Assembly (NCBI GenBank): GCA_964429245.1
Contig: CAYSBE010000043.1
Location: forward strand, 1-20,626
DNA from: CAYSBE01 sp964429245
Lineage (GTDB): Bacteria > Bacteroidota > Bacteroidia > UKL13-3
DNA length: 20,626 bases
Reading direction: 5' to 3'
The notes beneath the pieces are model-generated. The model was not told the DNA's origin and made no database searches. It saw nothing but the letters and a program-made list of their open reading frames with translations. How positions within the stretch are numbered: position 1 is the first letter of the stretch; the number at the start of each line of letters is the position of its first letter. Positions 7,506-15,000 of the stretch are shown one piece after another. A program made the position numbers and the translations under genes.

Positions 7506-8759
7506 ATGGACATTTTTGAAAAACTGAACAAAAGAGCCGGACCGCTAGGTCAGTATGCCGATGACGCTTATGGTTATTACATGTTTCCGAAACTGGAGGG
7601 TGAAATAGGACCACGTATGAAATTTAAAGGGGTGGAAATGCTTAACTGGAGTTTAAATAACTACCTTGGGCTTGCCAATCACCCGGAAGTTCGCAAAGCA
7701 GATGCAGAAGCGGCAGCCAATTTTGGATTGGCTTATCCAATGGGTGCGCGCATGATGAGTGGCAACTCAAGCTACCACGAACAATTAGACCGTGAGCTTG
7801 CAGCATTTGTTGGCAAAGAAGATGCGGTTTTGGTAAATTATGGCTATCAAGGTATTTTAAGTGCCATCGATGCACTTGTTGACCGCCATGACGTAATTGT
7901 TTATGATGCCGAAAGTCATGCATGTATCGTAGATGGCGTGCGCCTTCATATGGGCAAACGTTTTGTTTACAAACACAACAATATTGATGACTTAGAAATA
8001 CAATTGCAACGTGCACAAAAATTAATCGAAGGCACAAATGGCGGCATCTTGGTGATTACGGAAGGGGTATTTGGAATGACAGGTGCACAAGGCAAAATAG
8101 CTGAGGTAGTAAAATTAAAAGCAAAATATAATTTCCGCTTATTGGTAGATGATGCGCATGGACTAGGCACATTGGGAAAAACCGGTGGCGGTGTAGGTCA
8201 AGAGCAAAATTGCAATGAAGGCATTGATATTTACTTCGGCACGTTTGCAAAATCATTCGCATTGATTGGTGGTTTTCTTGCAGGAAACAAAGACATTATC
8301 AAATATTTGAGGTATAACCTACGCTCACAAATTTATGCCAAGACACTGCCAATGCCAATTGTAATTGGTGCGCTGAAACGCCTTGAGCTAATTCGCAACC
8401 ATCCAGAGTTGATTGAAAGACTTTGGACTGTAGTTGGAGCATTGCAAAATGGACTTAAAGCACAAGGATTTGATATTGGACACACAAATAGCTGCGTGAC
8501 TCCGGTGTTAATGAAGGGGACTGTAGGTGAAGCCACAGCTGTGGTGCATGACCTTCGTGCCAATTATAAAATATTCTGCTCGGTAGTTATTTATCCGGTG
8601 ATTCCTAAAGGAATGATTCTTTTGCGTTTGATACCTACTTCAGTGCACACTTTGGCTGATGTGGAACAAACCATAAAAGCATTTTCTGAAGTGCGTGCCA
8701 AACTTGCCGAAGGTGCTTACCGTGTGGATGAAGGTATTTTATCTGCCAAAAACTTCTAA
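7506..8759 (+). CDS. Alpha-oxoamine synthase family PLP enzyme
   Basis: This 417-residue fold-type I PLP enzyme is of the family containing KBL (2-amino-3-ketobutyrate CoA ligase), BioF and serine palmitoyltransferase, which condense an amino acid with an acyl-CoA and lose CO2. ATG 7506 was chosen: MDIFEKL starts the conserved domain, and a promoter box lies between it and the upstream GTG. Visible motifs are NNYLGLANHP (51-60), GARMMSGN (80-87), ESHACIVDG (136-144, the His that stacks on PLP), VDDAHGLG (214-221, PLP-nitrogen Asp) and GTFAKS (245-250) with the Schiff-base Lys at 249. Length is normal for the family. The substrate is unresolved: sphingolipid-type (Ser plus palmitoyl-CoA), biotin-type and Gly-type reactions are all possible. 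The protein does not resemble the Bacteroides serine palmitoyltransferase as I remember it, so I give no symbol. It is followed by a strong terminator, so it is probably monocistronic. Confidence 0.88.
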   Translation: MDIFEKLNKRAGPLGQYADDAYGYYMFPKLEGEIGPRMKFKGVEMLNWSLNNYLGLANHPEVRKADAEAAANFGLAYPMGARMMSGNSSYHEQLDRELAAFVGKEDAVLVNYGYQGILSAIDALVDRHDVIVYDAESHACIVDGVRLHMGKRFVYKHNNIDDLEIQLQRAQKLIEGTNGGILVITEGVFGMTGAQGKIAEVVKLKAKYNFRLLVDDAHGLGTLGKTGGGVGQEQNCNEGIDIYFGTFAKSFALIGGFLAGNKDIIKYLRYNLRSQIYAKTLPMPIVIGALKRLELIRNHPELIERLWTVVGALQNGLKAQGFDIGHTNSCVTPVLMKGTVGEATAVVHDLRANYKIFCSVVIYPVIPKGMILLRLIPTSVHTLADVEQTIKAFSEVRAKLAEGAYRVDEGILSAKNF

Positions 8760-8784
8760 CCCAATATTTGTAAAAATTCATCCC

Positions 8785-8817
8785 AAACGCCTCTGAAGAC
8801 TCAGGGGCGTTTTTTTT
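8785..8817 (+). terminator. Rho-independent terminator after the oxoamine synthase
   Basis: A stem of about 12 pairs (8785-8796 with 8801-8812, one G-U) with loop AGAC is followed by a T-run to 8817. It sits 26 bases past the stop and is the strongest terminator in the window. Confidence 0.92.
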
Positions 8818-8863
8818 GCCTTGATACATCTGCAATTAAGTGCGTTTGCCTTTTGAAGCTTGG

Positions 8864-8871
8864 TATGTTTG
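8864..8871 (+). promoter_or_regulatory. Bacteroidota -7 box (TATGTTTG) for the DUF3820 gene
   Basis: An exact TAnnTTTG match ends 25 bases before ATG 8897. A TTTG lies upstream at 8845-8848 with a 15-base spacer, a little short for the usual -33 element but identical to the spacing at 17043-17069. It follows the terminator, giving this gene its own transcript. Confidence 0.5.
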
Positions 8872-8896
8872 CTACACTTAGGCTAACTTGCATAGT

Positions 8897-9115
8897 ATGT
8901 TTAATCCTGAAATACTTGAAAGTATTGTTACTACACAAATGCCCTTTGGAAAATACAAAGGAACGCTGCTATGCGATTTGCCTGATTTTTATTTAGAATG
9001 GTTTGCAAGACAAGGTTTTCCAAAGGGGAAACTCGGAATGCAATTGAGTACGGTATTTGAAATTAAGCAAAATGGATTACATGAAATCATTGACGGGCTT
9101 AAGCGATTGAAATAA
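8897..9115 (+). CDS. DUF3820 family small protein
   Basis: This 72-residue protein has the hallmarks of DUF3820 (PF12843): MPFGKYKG (15-22), LPDFYLEWFARQGFPKGKLG (28-47) and a C-terminal NGLHEI-type segment. Family members are small cytosolic proteins; one Pseudomonas member is described as a putative quorum-sensing-regulated virulence factor, but no biochemical role is established. The start was set at ATG 8897 rather than the TTG three codons upstream, because it fits the family start and the -7 box spacing. It is converged upon by the methyltransferase gene, with 33 bases between the stops. Confidence 0.85.
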   Translation: MFNPEILESIVTTQMPFGKYKGTLLCDLPDFYLEWFARQGFPKGKLGMQLSTVFEIKQNGLHEIIDGLKRLK

Positions 9116-9148
9116 GTGGAATATTCGCTAATTTAAACTGCCTATAAC

Positions 9149-9961
9149 TTAATTCAAATTAAATTGCCTTAATACGATTTCTGCTCTTACAATATCATCT
9201 TTGTTAAACTCAGAAAATACAATAGAAGTGCCGCTTATCTGTACCAATTTATTAGGAAATTTCTGATTAAAGGTATTCATGAATTGTGTAACGCCATTCC
9301 AAATACCGCAATCATGCCACAAAATGATTCCACCTTCCTTACTTAATAATTTTATTGCTTGAACAGAATCATTCAAGACATATTCGTAAGCATGTGAGCC
9401 ATCCACAAACACAATATCGCAAAGATTGTAGTAGGGACTAAAATCAAAAGTGGCAGAATCACCGTACAACTGTTTAATTTTTGACGAAACCGGATTTCCC
9501 AAAAAACGTAATCCCGAAACAGGTTTATCTACATACACCTTTTCGTATGTAGCTAATGGATATTTGACCTCATCTAATTGCTTAGCGGGTAAATCAAGTG
9601 TAAAAATACCACAATTCGTAGACGAGTTTAGCGCCAAATGCAATGTAGTTCGGCCATCAAATGTGCCAATTTCAAACACATTTTTTCTAGCATATAATTT
9701 GGCAATCATGCTAATAACGTTTAGTTCATAAAGTGAAATATTTCCATCTACACCCTCTGATGAGGCAATGATTATATCAGGTTCACCCTTAAGTATATTG
9801 GTAATACGCTCATGTTTTAGTTGTGTTTTTATCTTCGTGCTGTATCCAAAATGATTACCAATAATGTAAATAAGATTTCGATGCCGTTTGAAAAAGAAAC
9901 CGACAACAAACACATAAGCCATGCCCAACAAAGCAATTATATAAGTTGCAAAAAACCTCAT
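9149..9961 (-). CDS. Membrane-anchored SAM-dependent methyltransferase (Methyltransf_24-like)
   Basis: This 270-residue class I methyltransferase carries an N-terminal hydrophobic segment (about residues 3-24), likely a single membrane anchor or signal anchor. Motif I is VFEIGTFDGRTT (95-106). An acidic residue for ribose binding is D123 in FTLDLP. The post-motif block is IVFVDGSHAYEYV (183-195), followed by GGIILWHDCG (210-219). This pattern fits the Methyltransf_24 family. It sits last in the minus-strand series, 61 bases after the GT2 gene. This suggests methylation of a surface sugar or a lipid-linked intermediate at the membrane, but the acceptor is unknown. In family relatives the anchor is usually missing, so membrane attachment is a mild peculiarity. 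Confidence 0.82.
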   Translation of the reverse strand: MRFFATYIIALLGMAYVFVVGFFFKRHRNLIYIIGNHFGYSTKIKTQLKHERITNILKGEPDIIIASSEGVDGNISLYELNVISMIAKLYARKNVFEIGTFDGRTTLHLALNSSTNCGIFTLDLPAKQLDEVKYPLATYEKVYVDKPVSGLRFLGNPVSSKIKQLYGDSATFDFSPYYNLCDIVFVDGSHAYEYVLNDSVQAIKLLSKEGGIILWHDCGIWNGVTQFMNTFNQKFPNKLVQISGTSIVFSEFNKDDIVRAEIVLRQFNLN

Positions 9962-10022
9962 ACGCTAGCAATATAGTATTTATAGATTATTTCAATCAAT
10001 TACAAAAAAGTAATTTAAAAAG

Positions 10023-10997
10023 TTAAAAGCCAAGTATAGCTACCAAACGCGGAAATGTCAATACCAACCTAAAGGCAACAATTGGCTGTTTGCGCATAAC
10101 TCTTTTAAATTTATACAACAATGCTTGATCAATGCAAGTATGCCATAAGGTATCGTTTTTTGTAGCTTTTAGTTGCGATGCATATCTTACCGCTTGGCAC
10201 ATTTCGGTATATGAAAATTTAGTGCGGTAATCAAATAAACACAAGTGATTTTCCAATGATTGCGGTGGACATTGCGCCTCTCTCTTTAATGTGCGTTCAA
10301 TATCAATGATAAATTCTTGCTGATGTATAGATTGCTTATGATGCATGCGATAAAACAATAATGGCTCAGGTAAATTTGCTAATTGCATGCGCTTGGCTAG
10401 CCTACTAAAAAATTCGTAATCCTCGGCATACGCATAGCTTTCATCATACCTGTTTTTTCCTAAAGATGAGGCCTTCATCATCACCGATGACTGAAAGAAT
10501 GGCGATTGCCAAACGGTATAAACCTTCAAAGCATCGTCTGTCAATGGCTTTGTGAGCAAACGCCTATGCTGACGAATATTATCACTTACAATTTCTGCAA
10601 AACTCCCACACGCATCAATTTTAGTGTGAGCTTGTAGAAATTTCAATTGCTTTTCAAAACGAGTAGGATCAGCCAAATCATCCGCATCCATCCATGCGAT
10701 ATAATTTCCTGTTGCTACATCTAGGGCTTTATTCAATGCTTTTGCGGTTCTGCGTTCTTGTCCTATTCGTTCACCAAGCCGAATCAATTTTATAAATGGA
10801 TATTTTTGGGCAAACAATTTCAAGAGTTCACTTGTGCCATCTGTTGAGGCATCATCAACTATGATAAATTCAGTTGCACAAATTGATTGCTGCAATATGC
10901 TATGTATGGCTGCCGAAACATAGTTCTTTGCATTATACACCGGCATGATTACGGAAATATTTGCACTTAATTGATCCATGTCTTTAATTGATTCCAT
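10023..10997 (-). CDS. Glycosyltransferase family 2
   Basis: This 324-residue GT-A fold enzyme is cytosolic and inverting. It shows the GT2 pattern: VIMPVYNA (16-23), the nucleotide-binding IIVDDASTDGT (45-55), the metal-binding DADD (104-107), and the AEDYEFFSRL block (191-200) with the ED pair that usually marks the catalytic base region. It presumably transfers a nucleotide-sugar residue onto a surface glycan; donor and acceptor are not predictable. The start is either ATG 10997, overlapping the upstream GT9 gene by 31 bases, or ATG 10979 (residue 7), overlapping by 13; the second puts the GT2 motif at a more usual distance. The overlap points to translational coupling with the GT9 gene. 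Confidence 0.9.
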   Translation of the reverse strand: MESIKDMDQLSANISVIMPVYNAKNYVSAAIHSILQQSICATEFIIVDDASTDGTSELLKLFAQKYPFIKLIRLGERIGQERRTAKALNKALDVATGNYIAWMDADDLADPTRFEKQLKFLQAHTKIDACGSFAEIVSDNIRQHRRLLTKPLTDDALKVYTVWQSPFFQSSVMMKASSLGKNRYDESYAYAEDYEFFSRLAKRMQLANLPEPLLFYRMHHKQSIHQQEFIIDIERTLKREAQCPPQSLENHLCLFDYRTKFSYTEMCQAVRYASQLKATKNDTLWHTCIDQALLYKFKRVMRKQPIVAFRLVLTFPRLVAILGF

Positions 10998-12040
10998 ACC
11001 TCATCTACCGAAATTACTTTCATGCAAATATTGTTATTGCAAGGCTTATCTACGCAAATGGCACAAGGCACATGTGTATGCTGAAAAACTATTGATTTTT
11101 TGCCCTCAGGAGGAAACCATTTATTGGGATAATCTCTTGCGCTAAATAAAGCAATAACAGGTGTATCAACTGCATAGGCAAGGTGCATTGGGCCAGAGTC
11201 ATTGGTTAGTGCACAGGTTGCTTGTTGCATAGCGAAAGTAGATTGAGCTACAGTAAATTTACCACAATGGTGTGCTTCAATTCCTGCTGCTTTAAGCCTT
11301 TCTCCATCGGCTGCATCACCCAACCAGATAATATCGTAACCAGATGATTTTATCTTCTGAGCAATATCTAAAAAATATTGAATGGGCCATTGTTTTCGGG
11401 CAATTTTGGCACCAATTGCCAACACTACATACTTGGTTGACGGGAGCGAGGTTTGTTTATCCATTTGCAGTGAATAATCTGCAGATTCATCAATTTTCAA
11501 ACCATCAGTTTGCAAACGATGAAATAAGCGATTCGTTTCTTGTTCAAATCGCACAAACTTGAGTTGTGTTTTTCGAAGAAAAAGATTGCTTCCAACCTCC
11601 CACCCTACTCCATATTGAATACCTGCCAAACGAAAAAAAATCATGTTCCTCAATTGGGTATAAAATGTATCGCGGAATTGCGGCAACTCAATCACCATAT
11701 CATAAGCTTTCAATTTATGAAACAGCGATTTTGTGCTTTCTTCATCTTCATAAATAAACTGTTGAATAACGCCATCTTGCAAAATAGTGTGTGCAGCGAT
11801 ATGCTTTGTGCCATAATGTTTAGATAACAAATGTATTTGCGCATTTGGATATAGTTTGCGAATGGCATGAATGATAGGCAAGGCAACAATTATATCGCCT
11901 AGTGAACCTTTGCGAACTATTAGAAGATGTCGTATGTCGTTGGGGGTAGAATTATAAAGAGACTTTTTTACAATGTTTAAGCAACCATTCAAAAACGGGT
12001 ATTGGCTTACAGCTAAAAATCGGGTGATTGCGTTGGGCAT
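10967..12040 (-). CDS. Glycosyltransferase family 9 (heptosyltransferase-type)
   Basis: This 357-residue GT-B fold enzyme is of the GT9 family, the family of LPS heptosyltransferases. It shows the N-terminal KGSLGDIIVALPIIHAIR (44-61, acceptor-side catalytic Asp at 49) and the C-terminal NDSGPMHLAYAVDTPVIALF (280-299), then YPNKWFPP (304-311). C-terminal cysteines at 326, 329, 334 and 339 are seen in many GT9 members. Its role is probably to add a sugar to the inner core or the lipid-linked base of a surface glycan. The ATG directly follows the stop of the sortase gene (TAAATG), so the two are very probably translated from one mRNA. The downstream GT2 gene overlaps its 3' end. Confidence 0.9.
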   Translation of the reverse strand: MPNAITRFLAVSQYPFLNGCLNIVKKSLYNSTPNDIRHLLIVRKGSLGDIIVALPIIHAIRKLYPNAQIHLLSKHYGTKHIAAHTILQDGVIQQFIYEDEESTKSLFHKLKAYDMVIELPQFRDTFYTQLRNMIFFRLAGIQYGVGWEVGSNLFLRKTQLKFVRFEQETNRLFHRLQTDGLKIDESADYSLQMDKQTSLPSTKYVVLAIGAKIARKQWPIQYFLDIAQKIKSSGYDIIWLGDAADGERLKAAGIEAHHCGKFTVAQSTFAMQQATCALTNDSGPMHLAYAVDTPVIALFSARDYPNKWFPPEGKKSIVFQHTHVPCAICVDKPCNNNICMKVISVDEVWNQLKTWIN

Positions 12041-15000
12041 TTATCGCAATAAATAAATCTTTCCGGTGTCGTGCATGAAATATTTATCCGCTTTTGTTGA
12101 TGCACGTTCAATCGTTGCTCCATTCACCTTTGTAAATACTTGATATAAGTATACCCCATTTGCCAATCTGTCGCCAAATTGATCTGTACCATCCCAAGCA
12201 AATTGTGAGATATTTTGTCCAATTTTTATCGGACCAAATTCATCATGTCTGATTTCACGAACAGTTTTACCCGAAATGGTCATAATGCGAATAAGCAATT
12301 CTTCGGGTGGTTTTGCACCTGTAAGTGTAAATACAAAACGAATATTGGTGGTACCAGGATTTGGATAAGGAAAAAAGTGGGTAATGGTGCTTTTATTCTC
12401 TACCTTAAAATCTATTTCGTAAGAATTGGATCCAGATAAATTGCCACTTGCATCACGTGATTGAACCCTTAGTGTATACATCCCATTTGGCAATTGCTCA
12501 GGTTTGTATTCCATTTTTGCTTTATTGTCTACTTCGTTTGCAGGGTAAAAAACAATTTGATTATTCTGGTGTGAAATGAGATCGAAAGTACTGCTACCCG
12601 GACGCTTAAGCGACACACTAAAAGTAGATGTATCAACCTGTAAACGGAAGGGATTATCATCTTTAGAAGTGATTTGAATAACTGGCGAGGGTGAAACAAA
12701 ATCTCCATTTAATATTCGATAACCATCAAAAGTAACATCCAACATTGGGTTATTGCGATCATTTTCTACATTAAAATTGCGAGTTAAAAAATTATTGATA
12801 AGCGAAACCTCGCTCACCTTTTGGGCTGCATTCAAACTGATATTCAATGTGTTTTTACCACTCATGGGTAGCGTGCTAATTTTACGTTGAATGACGTAAG
12901 CTTCTCCCTTTGCCAGAGCTGGTATTTTCTCCACGCTATTAAACCTATTGATACGTTGCTCATCAATCACCTGTATATCCAATTCAACACTATCAAGTGT
13001 TTGTTGTGAAATATTTTGAAATGCATAAGAAAAGCTTAGGCTATCTCCCGATTTTAGGATGTCGTTATAAAAAATATTTCCCAATGAAAGATTAAAGGCG
13101 CCTTCAGCAGCCGGTTCAAACTGAACCATCCAATATCCAAATTGGTTTGGCGTGCGTGAAGCCGAATCGACAAGTTTCACTTCTAAACGCAAGTATGGAT
13201 ACACTGTTGCATCAAGCCAACTAATGTCATATCCATTCGGAGCAAAAGCTACCAACAAAGAATCGGTGAGTGCACGGTTAATGGCGTATACCCTTACATA
13301 ATTTCTATCTGTTCCGGCATTTTCAAGTGACTGAAATTTATATTGAACAGATGACCATGATTTAGCAGGGCCAATAGATTTGCTTGCCATTGTTCCTTCA
13401 AACCATTTTCCACTGATAACACGGGTAGCTAAAGCACGTAACGTATCAGGGCTATTTGCAACACTAAAGAGATTATTGAAAACAGTATCTTCTACGATTG
13501 AACCCACCTGAGCACCTTTTTGGCCCACCATGGCAAATGCAGTATTAAACGTTTGGGCTGCTGCTGCTTTTAGAGAACCCAGCTGAGTAAAAGCATTGCG
13601 TACTTGAGGTGTCCATGTATTAACACCTGCATCATAATAAGAAAACATGGCTACATAATCGCCTTGCGGAATCGAATCTACAAACCGAATAAATTCACTT
13701 TTACCAAAAGCCGTTCGGGTATCAAATGCATAATACCGTTCATCGAAACCTGGTGTGCACGTATGTGGGAAATTTTGAAGTTGCTTGCGTTGCAAGTTTC
13801 GCTTATCGTAAACAACTGCAATTACTGCACCTGAACCTATACATGAGCCTATGCCTGGCGTAGCGAAATATGGGTCTTGTATTCCCTGGCCGGCATGAGC
13901 CCAACGTGCAATTTTTGATTGTACAAAACGGCTGTCTTCAGTAAACTCTAACTTCTTTGTCAATGTATCAAAAACAATATATTGCTTAGCTGCTACCTGA
14001 GCATAATGATCAAAATTAATTTGAATCCACCCTTTAGCGGCAAAAGGCACATGTGTAAAATGGCGATACGACCACACATTTTGCGCACCATCTACATTAT
14101 TCAATTTTACCCTCCAAAAATACCCTGTGGTATCAGAACTTGTAAGTTTTACATTCCATTTTGCCAATGCACCTGAAGAAGTAATGAAGGTTTGTTTCAA
14201 TGGACTGTTAAAGTCATTAGTTGTATCTAATTCAAAAGTATATTCAACATTGGTGGCATAAATATTATTGCTTTGTGCAACCAGCTCTACTGAGTCATTT
14301 CCTTCAATTGAAAAATCAATGGGCAATATGGCTGTAACGCCAATACCCGGCAAGAAGCGTTGAACAGAAATGGTATTATTGATTTCATTTCCTTCGGTAA
14401 TTTCATTTTGTGTATCTATTGATATTTCAAATGTGTTGTTGCCAACAGATGCTGTTCCTACATTTTTTACAAAAAAGTAAGCCGTATCGGCAACAAATGG
14501 AATCAGCATTTTGCTTGTTTCGGTAGTGAGCAATTGACCAGCAGGCAAATAATGTTTAAAAGAAATGGTGAATGAATCTGTGATGGCTCGTCCTCGGTTT
14601 GAAACAATAATACCAACAGCAAATGAATCCATACTGGCATTTGGTGGTTCAGGCAAATAAAATAAATCCGAAGTTGAGATTGCAATATCCGCATATTCGG
14701 GACTAAAAACACGAACAGCAGGATCGCCTTGAAGTGTTAATTGCGTACAATGAGAACGCAATTGATCATCGGTACTGGTTAGCTGCTCACAAGTGGCTTG
14801 AATGATTTGGCCAATGGATTGTCCATAATAGGTTTGGTTAAAATTATTATAAAACGCACTCATCTGTGCATATAATTTTCCATCCAATGTTAAGTTAGAA
14901 TGTGCCAACCAACCAATGGCACCTTTATCTGCAGCACAAATAAAATCAGGTCCATAAATATCAGTTTGTATGGTGGGATCTATTTCACTGGGGTTACCAA

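Noticed and set aside
8635..8835. Minus-strand frame overlapping the end of the oxoamine synthase
   Set aside because: It covers the real gene's 3' end and its terminator; no domain or start context.
11021..11065. Cysteine cluster at the GT9 C-terminus as a novel metal site
   Set aside because: Similar C-terminal cysteines are frequent in GT9 family members, so it is not a distinguishing feature.
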